Of a DNA stretch of 64,000 nt, positions 53,240 to 62,700 are shown one piece after another. The DNA comes from Haloimpatiens massiliensis. GTDB taxonomy: Bacteria; Bacillota; Clostridia; Clostridiales; Clostridiaceae. Each line of letters opens with the position of its first letter. The stretch's first letter is position 1. Both the position numbers and the translations under genes were made by a program. The notes under the pieces are model-generated. The model was not told the origin of the DNA, searched no databases, and saw nothing but the letters and a program-made list of their open reading frames with translations. Where the stretch lies: positions 59,963 to 123,962 of the forward strand of contig NZ_LT854637.1 of the NCBI RefSeq assembly GCF_900184255.1, read 5' to 3'.

Positions 53240-53776
53240 ATGAAAAGAAAATTTGCAGATAAAGAGAATTGGATAAGAGTTCTAAAAAAGAGATTTAAAT
53301 TAACATATATAGACAATGAAGACTTTAAGGGGTATATCTCAGCAATATACATAGATGAGGTTACAGATCCTTTAAAAAAGGAAGTTTTAGGGAAACAATT
53401 GCTTTTAGCTGATAAGGGATATTTATGGATGCAGCAGTTTCCACAAGGAAAAAACTATGCACTTACAACTATGGTAAATGATAAAAAAGAAATTATACAG
53501 TGGTATTTTGATATATGTAGAGAACCTAGAATAAATAGAAAAGGTATACCTTATTTTGACGATTTATATTTAGATATAGTAGTGCTTCCTAGAGGTGAAT
53601 TAGTAATCTTAGATGGAGATGAATTGGAAGAAGCCTTTAAAAAGGGAGATGTAACCGAAGTAGAATATAAGTTAGCTTGGGATGAGACTAAAAAACTGGT
53701 GAAAGAAATAAATGAGGGTAAGAATAATATATTAAATTCAAGTAAACAATATTTGGATTATATAGAAAAATTATAA
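53240..53776 (+). CDS. DUF402 domain protein
   Basis: 178 residues of the DUF402 family: beta-strand block KGYLWMQQFPQGKNYALTTM, IIQWYFDICRE, and GIPYFDDLYLDIVVLPRGEL with acidic pairs, then a helical tail LDGDELEEAFKKGDVTEVEY. Structurally characterised DUF402 members are metal-dependent nucleoside diphosphate phosphatases; activity here is inferred. Single gene. Confidence 0.88.
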   Translation: MKRKFADKENWIRVLKKRFKLTYIDNEDFKGYISAIYIDEVTDPLKKEVLGKQLLLADKGYLWMQQFPQGKNYALTTMVNDKKEIIQWYFDICREPRINRKGIPYFDDLYLDIVVLPRGELVILDGDELEEAFKKGDVTEVEYKLAWDETKKLVKEINEGKNNILNSSKQYLDYIEKL

Positions 53777-53957
53777 ATATATGTAAAATTAGCTTTGGAG
53801 TTATAGGGGAATAGCTATGAGTTATAATTATCAATATGAAAATCTAGAAATTAGCTAGAAAAATAAGAGAACTATTAAAAAATTTTATAGTTCCCTTTGA
53901 TAATTATTGTAAAATTATATATAAATAATATTTAATGCATTTTATAAACAAATAGTT

Positions 53958-54101
53958 TTATCTTTTTAAATTTTTTCTCGAAGGTTCTAAATCCCTTTCT
54001 TTAAATCCACTTACAGAGGTTTCACTACTTTTATGTTCTTTAAAAGCATTTTCTATATCTTCTGCTACTTTTTTGTTGGTTTTATTATGGTTTTTAGACA
54101 T
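53958..54101 (-). CDS. Small hydrophilic protein, 47 residues
   Basis: ATG 54101 follows AAAAGGAGAT on the minus strand and opens a 47-codon frame: MSKNHNKTNKKVAEDIENAF, then KEHKSSETSVSGFKERDLEP and SRKNLKR. It is highly charged and probably disordered. Composition resembles small spore-former proteins, and the frame is well supported by its RBS, but no function can be given. The region on either side (53777-53957 and 54102-54297) has no other gene. Confidence 0.6.
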   Translation of the reverse strand: MSKNHNKTNKKVAEDIENAFKEHKSSETSVSGFKERDLEPSRKNLKR

Positions 54102-54297
54102 AATTTATCTCCTTTTATTGTTATTTTCAAATGATTATGGACACTAAAAAAACTATAGTAATATTATTAGTTAAATTATTGATTTTCATTCGTTTTTGGT
54201 GTAAATTATTGAATATTAGATAAAAAAATAAATGAATAAATAAACTTAAAAATAATATTTGAATGTCCCAAAAATAAAGTATAAGGAGGGGAAAAAC

Positions 54298-54981
54298 TTG
54301 GCAAAGTTCGTTCCAGAAGTTAAGGGGGCTTTAAGAAATCATATCATAGAATTGCCGCCAGTTATAAGAGATGCTAGTGGTATAAAAGTATTTGGAAAAA
54401 GATTAAAATCGTTTATTTTCTCAACTGATGTTGCCATAATAAGAAATACTAATGCTGATGCTGTTATTGCGGTGTATCCATTTACTCCTCAACCCATTAT
54501 AACTCAAGCGTTAGTGGTATCTTCAGATATACCAATTTTCTGTGGAGTTGGAGGGGGAATAACTACAGGTAAAAGAGTTGTTAACTTAGCCTTAGATGCA
54601 GAATTTAAAGGAGCCATGGGAGTAGTAGTTAATAATCCCACACCTAATGAAGTTATAAGAAATATGAGAGAAACCATAGATATTCCTATAGTGGTAACGG
54701 TAGTTTCAGAATATGAAGATATTAAGTCACGTATAGAAGCGGGGGCTAATATAATAAATGTAAGTGGAGCAGAAAGAACTCCTATGATAGTAAAGAAAAT
54801 AAGGGAACAGTTTAAAGAAATTCCTATAATAGCTACAGGTGGACCTAATGAAGATAGTATAAAGAGAGCCATAGATGCAGGGGCTAATGCTATAACTGTC
54901 ACACCTCCGTCTACAGCACAGATATTTAGGGATATAATGAATAAATATAGAAAGCAGTACTCTGACGATAGGTTTGAGTAA
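54298..54981 (+). CDS. TIM-barrel protein of unknown activity
   Basis: About 227 residues forming a (beta/alpha)8-type barrel. Visible elements are IPIFCGVGGGITTGKR, AMGVVVNNPTPNEVI, IPIVVTVVSEYEDIKSRIEA, GANIINVSGAERTP, and IPIIATGGPNEDSIKRAIDA with GANAITVTPPS, the last resembling a phosphate-binding site as in ThiE/TrpF-like barrels. Similar clostridial proteins are loosely annotated as hydrolases; I would not assign a reaction. The start is TTG 54298 after GGAGGGG; an upstream in-frame TTG at 54259 runs through that RBS. Confidence 0.75.
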   Translation: MAKFVPEVKGALRNHIIELPPVIRDASGIKVFGKRLKSFIFSTDVAIIRNTNADAVIAVYPFTPQPIITQALVVSSDIPIFCGVGGGITTGKRVVNLALDAEFKGAMGVVVNNPTPNEVIRNMRETIDIPIVVTVVSEYEDIKSRIEAGANIINVSGAERTPMIVKKIREQFKEIPIIATGGPNEDSIKRAIDAGANAITVTPPSTAQIFRDIMNKYRKQYSDDRFE

Positions 54982-54995
54982 TGTATTTAAATATA

Positions 54996-55040
54996 ATAAA
55001 AGCATATGTTGAATTCAAGCTATTCAACATATGCTTTTAT
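54996..55040. terminator. Bidirectional terminator
   Basis: AAAAGCATATGTTGAAT and ATTCAACATATGCTTTT form a perfect 17-bp stem with a 7-nt loop, between convergent genes. Confidence 0.9.
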
Positions 55041-55066
55041 TATTGTAAATCAGTAAAAATTTAATC

Positions 55067-55339
55067 TTATTTTTTATTTCTATTAGTTGAAGCTAGTTTC
55101 ATAACCTCGGGCATTTTAGACATTATATATTCATAACCATTTTTAGAATGAGGAACTAAACAATTGCTACAATCTTTTATACCATTATCTGTATATTTAA
55201 AGTTTCCACCGCATTTATCTCCTAAGCCATATAGTGGGCAAAAACAAAATAAGCAGTTAAAAGTAGAAGAATCTTTAACTTTATGACAAGGGAAGTATTC
55301 GCAGTTTTTGTGTTGGAAAAATTTATAGTTTTCACTCAT
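55067..55339 (-). CDS. Cysteine-rich small domain protein
   Basis: 90 residues with eight to nine cysteines in the pattern of the Cys_rich_small family: CEYFPCHK, FNCLFCFCPLYGLGDKCGG, and IKDCSNCLVPHS. The cysteine pairs suggest zinc or iron-sulfur binding. Function unknown; some members are fused to cobinamide or amidohydrolase domains. ATG 55339 is chosen because GGAG lies eight bases upstream; GTG 55348 is too close. Confidence 0.85.
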   Translation of the reverse strand: MSENYKFFQHKNCEYFPCHKVKDSSTFNCLFCFCPLYGLGDKCGGNFKYTDNGIKDCSNCLVPHSKNGYEYIMSKMPEVMKLASTNRNKK

Positions 55340-55390
55340 GATTCTCACTCCAATCTATAATATACTTCTACATAAATTATAACACACAAC

Positions 55391-56419
55391 ATAAGAATAT
55401 TGTGATGTAAGTGCCATAAGAAAAATCTGTCTTTAAGTCCACAATAAATATATTTTTTTAGACTGTTCGCAATACGCCAAGAAATTCTAATGTTTTCAAA
55501 TTTCAATACCCTAAAGCTTTCAAACTCGCTTCTGACGGTGCTCAAACATGAAAGCTTCTTAACGGGTATTGAAATTTGAAAACAAAGAATTTCTAAGGCT
55601 AGCTCAATAGTCTAAAAAAATATATTTATTGTTACCTTAAAGACAGATTTTTCGGTTCATGCATAAGTTATCAAATGAGGAAGACAGCTAACTAAAGGAT
55701 GATTTTCCTCCGCTATGCTACAGAAAATCTTTAATTGAATAAAAAATATATAAATACAATAATTTGATAATAAAAACTATAATTACACTATTAATCGAAT
55801 AATTATAGCTTTTTCTTTTAAGCTTTTACAATCTTTTATTGGCGGTAGCCAGTCTAAATATTAAAGTTAAGATTTATACAAGCCAATGTATTATGGCAAA
55901 ATATATTAAATTTTATCCAATATTTTATTTTAATAATTATGTATTTACTAGTACCTAATTAAAGTGACTAATTGTATCTCCCAATTAGTGAAAATATTAT
56001 TAATAACCGGGATTTAAGTTCTAAACGAAAGGCTACGTCTAAAAAGATTATGGGAGCCTTTTTATTTGTTTTATAAATTAAAGATTTTCCGTAACGTAGT
56101 GGAGGAAAATCATCCTTTAGTAGGCTTCGCCTCTCCAGCCATAAACATATTAAACTAAAAATCTGATTTTAATGTAGTAATAAATGTGGAATTGGGGACT
56201 ATTGAACTAGCCTTAGAACTTCTTATGTCTCACAGTTAAAGAACCGTTAAGAAGCTTTCATGTTTGAACGAGGAACGAGTGAGTTTGAAAGCTTTAGGGG
56301 CTTTAACTGTGAGACATTTAGAAGTTCTTGGCGTATTGTGAACGGTCCCAAATTACACATTTATTACGGAATTAAAATCAGATTTTTCTTATTGCGCTTA
56401 CGTCACAGTATATTCTTAT
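55391..56419. mobile_element. Fold-back repeat element, copy 3 (full length)
   Basis: About 1.0 kb, nearly identical to copy 2 but inverted relative to it. The ends read TGATGTAAGTGCCATAAG (55403-) and, on the other strand at the right, TGACGTAAGCGCAATAAG (to 56405). The symmetry continues outward: ATAAGAATAT (55391-55400) against ATATTCTTAT on the right. Left palindrome about 55421-55654, right palindrome about 56158-56388. Unlike copies 1 and 2 it sits between divergent genes. No protein is encoded; short frames within it are mirror artefacts of the hairpins. Confidence 0.85.
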
Positions 56420-56464
56420 ATTTATGTTGCAAAGATATTAAAATTATGATATTATCATATTAAC

Positions 56465-56484
56465 ATATGAACACATGAACATAT
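56465..56484 (+). promoter_or_regulatory. Putative ArsR-family operator
   Basis: ATATGAACACATGAACATAT has inverted outer ATATG/CATAT and a direct ATGAACA pair. It stands 35 bp before the ArsR start, where such repressors usually bind. Confidence 0.5.
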
Positions 56485-56518
56485 ATAAAAGTGTAAATAG
56501 TAACTAGGGGGTAAGAAT

Positions 56519-56878
56519 ATGGATAACAAAAATACGGATATATGTAGTTGTTATAGTATACACGAGGGTGCATTGAAGCATGTTAAGAATAATTTACCAA
56601 AGGAAGAAATATTATTTCAACTAGCAGATTTTTTTAAAATATTTGGAGATTCTACAAGATTAAAAATTCTTTATGCTCTTTCTATAGAAGAAATGTGCGT
56701 ATGTGATATATCTAATTTGCTTAATATGAGTCAATCAGCTATATCTCATCAACTAAAGACTTTAAGACAGAGCAAACTTGTTAAATTTAGAAGAGATGGT
56801 AAGGTAGTTTATTATTCTTTGGATGATGATCACATAAGAAGTGTTTTAAAACAAGGTTTTGATCATGTTATGGAATAA
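56519..56878 (+). CDS. ArsR/SmtB family metal-responsive repressor (CadC-like)
   Basis: 119 residues. N-terminal CSCYSIH gives a possible metal site, and the winged helix has EEMCVCDISNLLNMSQSAISHQLKTLRQSKLV, in which the ELCVCD-type motif of CadC/ArsR metal sensors is present (CVC). C-terminal DDDHI is compatible with the alpha-5 site. It should repress the operon until Cd, Zn or Pb binds. It precedes the ATPase by 31 bp. Confidence 0.92.
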   Translation: MDNKNTDICSCYSIHEGALKHVKNNLPKEEILFQLADFFKIFGDSTRLKILYALSIEEMCVCDISNLLNMSQSAISHQLKTLRQSKLVKFRRDGKVVYYSLDDDHIRSVLKQGFDHVME

Positions 56879-56909
56879 ATAAAATTTAGAGAATAGGGGG
56901 GGAAAAACC

Positions 56910-59147
56910 ATGGGCAAAGATAAAAAAGACAATTTAAACAAACAATATATACTCAAGGGTCTCGGGTGTGCAGGATGTGCAGCGAAAATAGAAAGAAAAG
57001 TAAATTCATTAGAAGAAGTAGAACAAGCTGTGCTTAATTTTGCTACTTCAACTTTAATTATAGATTTAAAAGAGGAAAATAAAATTAATTATGTAGAGGA
57101 AAAGGTAAAAAAAATAGTAAAGGCTATTGAACCACATGTAGTAGTTGAAGAAAAAAACGCTAGACAATCGGTACAAAAAGAAACTGAATCTGGGCATAGT
57201 CACAGTTGTGAATGTGGTCACTCTCATGATCATGAGCATACTCATGATTATGAGCATTCCTATAGGCACAATCATACTCATGCGCATGCTCATGAAGGCT
57301 TAGATAAAAAGAATGTATCAATGGTTGTTGTAGGAACAATAATGTTTATAATTGTATCCATTTTTAAATTTTTCAATTATGTAGAGTTAACTATGTATTT
57401 GCTTAGCTATATACTTATAGGTGGAGATATAGCCTTAAGAGCTTTAAGAAATATTTTCAAAGGAGAAGTATTTGATGAAAATTTTTTAATGTTTATAGCA
57501 ACAGTAGGAGCCTTTGCTATAGGGGAGTTTCCAGAGGCTGTGTTTGTAATGTTGTTTTATAAAGTTGGAGAAGCATTTCAAGACAGAGCAGTTAATAAAT
57601 CTAGAAAGTCTATAGCAGATCTTATGAATATTAGACCAGAAATAGCTAGGATAAAAATGGGGGAGGAGTATAGAGAAATATCACCAGAAGAAGTAAATCT
57701 TGAGGATACCATATTAGTTAAGCCTGGAGAAAAAGTACCTCTAGATGGAGTTGTTTTAGAAGGTGAATCCATGGTTAATACTTCTAACCTAACTGGGGAA
57801 TCATTGCCAAGAAGTGTTAGCGTAGGAGATGAAATTTTAAGTGGTTTTATTAATATGAATGGTGTGCTGATTATAAAAGTAACTAAGAGATTTTCTGAAT
57901 CTGCTGTATCAAAGATACTGGATTTAGTAGAAAATGCCGGAGCTAAAAAAGCTCCAACAGAGCAATTTATAACAAAATTTGCTAGATATTACACACCTAT
58001 AGTAGTGTTCAGCGCTTTAGCCTTAGCAGTGATACCACCAATATTAGTATCAGAGGCTGAGTTTGCACATTGGTTAAAAAGAGCTTTAATTTTCCTTGTG
58101 GTGTCCTGTCCTTGTGCCCTAGTAATTTCCGTTCCTCTTGGATTCTTTGCAGGTATAGGAAATGCATCGAAAAATGGAATATTGGTAAAAGGAGGCAATT
58201 ACTTAGAGGCTTTAAATAGTGTAGAAACTTTAGTATTTGATAAGACAGGTACCTTGACAGAAGGCATATTTCAAGTTACTAGTGTAGTTCCTAACACTGG
58301 GATAAGTGAAGAGGAATTGATTAAGTATGTAGCTTATGCAGAGTCGTATTCTAATCATCCTATTGCTAGTTCTATTACAAAATATTATGGTAAAGAAATA
58401 GATAAAAGTATAATTAATAATTACGAAGAAATATCTGGCAAGGGAATTAAAGTAGATGTAATGGGTAAAAGAGTGTTTGCTGGTAATGATAAATTAATGA
58501 AGTGGAAAAATATAATTTTTAAAGAAGCTAGTGAATTAGGGACTGTAGTTTATGTGTCAGTAGATGGCAATTTTTTAGGATATATAGTAATATCAGATAA
58601 ACTAAAAAAGGACTCTGAGAAAGCGTTGAAAGCACTTAAAAATATAGGTATAAAAAATACAATTATGCTTACAGGTGATAATAAAACAGTAGGAGAGGGT
58701 ATAGGCAGAAAGTTAAATCTAGACAAGGTTTATAGCGAACTTTTACCTGGAGATAAAGTGGATATATTTGAAAAAGAGCAGAACAATCTTAGAAAAAATA
58801 AGAAAATTGCTTTTGTAGGAGATGGAGTAAATGATGCACCAGTTTTAACAAGAGCAGATGTAGGAATAGCTATGGGGGGATTGGGTTCTGACGCTGCTAT
58901 TGAAGCAGCAGATATAGTTCTTATGACAGATGAACCATCTAAGGTTGTTACGGCAATAGATATATCTAAGTATACAAGAAAGATAGTAATGCAGAATATT
59001 ATTTTTGCATTAGGAATAAAATTTGTAGTATTATTCATGGGGGCATTAGGTATAGCAAATATGTGGGAAGCAGTCTTCGCAGATGTTGGAGTAGCACTTG
59101 TAGCTATATTTAACTCTATGAGAATTTTGAAGTATAAAGCTAAATAA
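56910..59147 (+). CDS. cadA: Heavy-metal translocating P-type ATPase (CadA/ZntA type)
   Basis: 745 residues. An N-terminal HMA domain with GLGCAGCAAKIE (C-x2-C) is followed by a His-rich stretch (about 90-130) with around sixteen histidines, then the pump core. Core motifs are TGES, CPC in VSCPCALVIS (Cd/Zn/Pb selectivity), DKTGTLTEG (phosphorylated Asp), SNHPIA (HP motif), MLTGDN and GDGVNDAPVL. It exports Zn, Cd or Pb under control of the preceding CadC-like regulator. RBS AGGGGGG. Confidence 0.94.
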   Translation: MGKDKKDNLNKQYILKGLGCAGCAAKIERKVNSLEEVEQAVLNFATSTLIIDLKEENKINYVEEKVKKIVKAIEPHVVVEEKNARQSVQKETESGHSHSCECGHSHDHEHTHDYEHSYRHNHTHAHAHEGLDKKNVSMVVVGTIMFIIVSIFKFFNYVELTMYLLSYILIGGDIALRALRNIFKGEVFDENFLMFIATVGAFAIGEFPEAVFVMLFYKVGEAFQDRAVNKSRKSIADLMNIRPEIARIKMGEEYREISPEEVNLEDTILVKPGEKVPLDGVVLEGESMVNTSNLTGESLPRSVSVGDEILSGFINMNGVLIIKVTKRFSESAVSKILDLVENAGAKKAPTEQFITKFARYYTPIVVFSALALAVIPPILVSEAEFAHWLKRALIFLVVSCPCALVISVPLGFFAGIGNASKNGILVKGGNYLEALNSVETLVFDKTGTLTEGIFQVTSVVPNTGISEEELIKYVAYAESYSNHPIASSITKYYGKEIDKSIINNYEEISGKGIKVDVMGKRVFAGNDKLMKWKNIIFKEASELGTVVYVSVDGNFLGYIVISDKLKKDSEKALKALKNIGIKNTIMLTGDNKTVGEGIGRKLNLDKVYSELLPGDKVDIFEKEQNNLRKNKKIAFVGDGVNDAPVLTRADVGIAMGGLGSDAAIEAADIVLMTDEPSKVVTAIDISKYTRKIVMQNIIFALGIKFVVLFMGALGIANMWEAVFADVGVALVAIFNSMRILKYKAK

Positions 59148-59213
59148 ATAGAATTAAAAGTATAGTTAAAATTAATGGAGTTTCTAGACATAAAAAAGGG
59201 ATAAGTAGAATAA

Positions 59214-59257
59214 AGGGTTATCTTGAAAACAAAAAAGTTTTCAGGTAACCTTTTTTT
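59214..59257 (+). terminator. Terminator of the metal-efflux operon
   Basis: GGTTATCTTGAAAAC pairs with GTTTTCAGGTAACC and is followed by seven T. Confidence 0.9.
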
Positions 59258-59260
59258 CTA

Positions 59261-59289
59261 TTGACTTACGAACGAATGTTCGATACAAT
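59261..59289 (+). promoter_or_regulatory. Promoter with LexA (SOS) box
   Basis: TTGACT (59261-59266) and TACAAT (59284-59289), 17-bp spacer. CGAACGAATGTTCG (59269-59282) fills the spacer and fits the Gram-positive LexA/DinR consensus CGAACRNRYGTTYG. LexA bound here would block RNA polymerase directly. Confidence 0.82.
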
Positions 59290-59327
59290 GGTATTAGCAA
59301 ATGAGTTTTGCACGGGGGGTATTATAA

Positions 59328-59600
59328 TTGGGTAAAAATAATTATTTTATTAAAATTTCCTATGACACAGGAGAAAAAGAAACAAACATCAAACACTCTG
59401 ATTCCAAAATAAATTGTTTAAATTCTAGAAGTTTGAATGGAAAATATTTAATAGGTGGAGGAGTATATAATAGAAATAGTGGGTGTTTTGTTTTTAAAGC
59501 AAGGGACGTAGAAGAAGCTAAAAAGTTGGCAAATAATAATTCATTTGTAAAGCATAAAGGATATCAATATAAAAATTTATCGGTTACTATGTTTACATAA
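59328..59600 (+). CDS. SOS-controlled small protein, unknown function
   Basis: 90 residues from a TTG start after GGGGGG. Compact, basic, probably an alpha/beta fold of the dimeric ferredoxin-like type (YFIKISYDTG strand, GGGVYNRNSGCFVFKARDVEEAKKLANN strand-helix); no known motif. The promoter carries a LexA box, so it should be induced by DNA damage. It is monocistronic with its own terminator. No relation to known SOS proteins is visible. Confidence 0.72.
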   Translation: MGKNNYFIKISYDTGEKETNIKHSDSKINCLNSRSLNGKYLIGGGVYNRNSGCFVFKARDVEEAKKLANNNSFVKHKGYQYKNLSVTMFT

Positions 59601-59616
59601 AGAGTTACTATATATT

Positions 59617-59651
59617 CTGATGGAGGAGTTATCCATCAGTTTTTTTTTACA
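59617..59651 (+). terminator. Terminator of the SOS-box gene
   Basis: CTGATGGA (59617-59624) and TCCATCAG (59632-59639) followed by nine T. Confidence 0.92.
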
Positions 59652-59791
59652 GTAATAAAACATATTATTTTATTATGAATAAATAAATATATGTTATAAT
59701 TTTAAAAAATAAATTTTAAAAAAATGTTAATAATTTCAAAATTATGTGGTATATTAAAGTTATAATCATTTTACATTGGGGAAGTGTTATA

Positions 59792-62700
59792 ATGGAAATT
59801 ATAAATAATAGGTATAGGGTTTTAAAATTTATAAAACAGAATAAGGTAGCTTCTTCATACTTAGTTCATGATCTGATTTTACAAAAGAAGGTTATGCTAA
59901 ATATAATTAATTATGAAAGGGTTCCTAAGTCATTAATTGATTACTATATAGAGGATTTTATAGTATGGACAAATGTGGATTGCCCTAGAATAAATAAAGT
60001 ATATGATTTTGGGATTATAAATTTAATAGATAATAAAAAACTAGGGGATATAAAATACTTTTTTACCAATGAGTATTATGATGATAATAAAAGATTTAGG
60101 TCTCTCATAAGTAATTTATCTGGTAAAAAAGAAATGCTAGATTTATTTATTAAATTGTGTCAAGGCATAGATTATATGCATTTGAAGGGATTTACTTATG
60201 GAGAATTGAACTTTAATAATATATGTATTGTAGATAACCAAGGCATAGAGGATGTAAAGCTTAAAGATGTTCCAACTGTAAAATTAGAGGGAGCCAATAG
60301 CGGTGTTAGTAACTATTATAATAGGAAAAATAGAAAATATGAAAAGAATAGCAATAAAAATATAAAATGTGACATAGAAGCTTTAGGTAAAATATTATTC
60401 TATTTATGTATAGAAGGATATGGGCATTTTACAGCTAACGTTTTTAAAAGAGAAGATATTGGAATAAAGAGCTACTTACCCAAGGTTTTTTTAGATAAAA
60501 TTGAAATAATAATAAGAAAATGTACATTAAACAAAGTTCAGTATGATTCTGTAAGAGATATAATTAAAGATATAAATTATATGTTAGATGTAAACTATAA
60601 GCTTGATAAAATTGAAGATTTAAAGAAACTGAATTTAAACACTAAATTAATTGGTAGAAATGAAGAAATAAATTTAGTATTTCAGCAATACGCAGATATA
60701 TTGCCAAATAATTCTAAGGACAAGCTATTATTAATTCATGGGGATACAGGTATCGGTAAGACTAAGTTTTTAAACAGTATAAAAAACTTACTTACGTATA
60801 ATAAAGCTAATGTATATTTTAGTTTTGCTTTGAATAATAGAGATAATCAACCTTTTAAAGATATACTAAGGCAAATAGTATCTGAGTGTGAGCATGATGT
60901 TTTAGAGAAGTATGAAGAGGATTTAGTAAAATTTATATCGGATAATCATTATAACAAAAATATACTTCATAATGAAACATTAGATATTCCAAAAGAAAGA
61001 CTAAAGCTGTTAAATAGAATTAATGGATTTATAAATGATTTTACTAAGTATAAATCAATGATAATAATTATAGACGATATTCATTTAGCTGATGATTTTT
61101 CCATTGAGATTTTAGATTATTTATGTAAAAGGCAAGTGAAAAATAAAAGCATATTAATCATATTATCATATTGTGATGGACAACATGTACTAAATAAAAA
61201 TACTCTTCAATTTATAGAAAATATAAAGTTTAAGGAAAATGCTAGAAATATTCTTTTAAATGGATTAGATGAAGAAAAAACAGGAGAGATGATAAAAAGT
61301 ATTTTGGGAATGCATGATATACCTAAGTATTTTTCTCATTTAATTTATAATAAGAGTTATGGCAATCCATTGTTTATAGAAGAGGTAATTAAGAATTTTT
61401 ACTATAGTGGAATAATATATGTAAATAGGGAAACTGGCTATTGGAGTACTGATTATGAGTATAGTGATATTCCTATTCCTTGTGACATAAATCAAATATT
61501 AATAAATCAAGTTAAAGACATAGATGATATAAGCTACAATATTTTGTCTATTATATCTACATTCCTAAATCCAATTTCCATAGAAAATATAATATTTATG
61601 AGTGGTTATGAAAAAGGTGAAGTTGAAAAAAGAATAGAGATTATTTTAGACAAAGGTATTTTATGTAAAAAAATAGGGGATCAAGGTTTTGTATATGATT
61701 TTTATAATAAGTTGTTTAAAGATTTAGTATATGAAAGAATAACAGAAAAAGAGAAACAGAATAAACATAAATTAGCAGCAGAGTTTGTGGAAAAACAGTA
61801 TATAGATGGATATGAAAATTATATTGAAGAACTTATATATCATCTTCAAAAATCTCATCAAAATGAGAAAGTTATATATTATTGCCTTCAAAATGCTAGT
61901 AAGATGAAAAAATACAATAACTATGTGGAAGCTATAAAAAATTTAAAAAATGCAATGGAAGCTTTAGATAAAAAAAATTTAAATCTAGATAGTTTAAAAA
62001 TAATTACTGAAATAGCAGGATTACATCAGCATATAGGAGAATTTAATGAAGCTATAAAATACTTAAATATATTGCAAAAAGAGGGTAAAAGATTAAATGC
62101 ACTAAAATATGAAAGATATAGTTTAAATAAAAAAGCTGCTATATATTCTGAAAAAAATGAAATAGATCTTATGGAAATATGTGTAAAGAAAGCAAGCGAA
62201 ATAGCTAATAAGGAAGAGGATCTAGAAAATTATTTAGATTATAGATTAATGCAAGGCAGATTGTATAATATACAAGGTAGATATGAGGAAGCAGAAGATA
62301 TATGCAATAAATCCATTGAACTTTGTTTAGATGAATTTGAAGCAAAGAAGGGGCTTTTTTATAACTTGCTTTCGTTTATATTTATAGTTAATAATGAGCT
62401 TATAAAGGCAGAAAAAGCATTGGATAAAAGCATAGAAGTATTTACAAAGTTAAATAAACCAGAAGGTTTAGTAATAGCACTAAATAATAAGGGTGTTATA
62501 TATGGTGATTTTTATCAGGATATCGAAAGAGCTTCTAAAGTATATAATGAAATTATTGAAATTAGCAGAGAAAATAATTTAATAATTAGCGAAATAATTG
62601 CTATTAACAATTTAGGGGAAGGTTATTTTTATCAACAAGACTACTATTCTGCTCTAAGATATTTTCAAAGAGTTGAAGAAAAAGCTAAAAAATATGATCT

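Noticed and set aside
54259..54297. Upstream start for the TIM-barrel protein
   Set aside because: The extra 13 codons read through the GGAGGGG ribosome binding site of the TTG at 54298.
56260..56463. Apparent coding frame (MFERGTSEFESFRGFN...) in the fold-back element, also seen at 19087-19308 and in copy 1
   Set aside because: It recurs because it lies in the repeated palindrome, lacks an RBS, and runs out into unrelated flanks at each copy.
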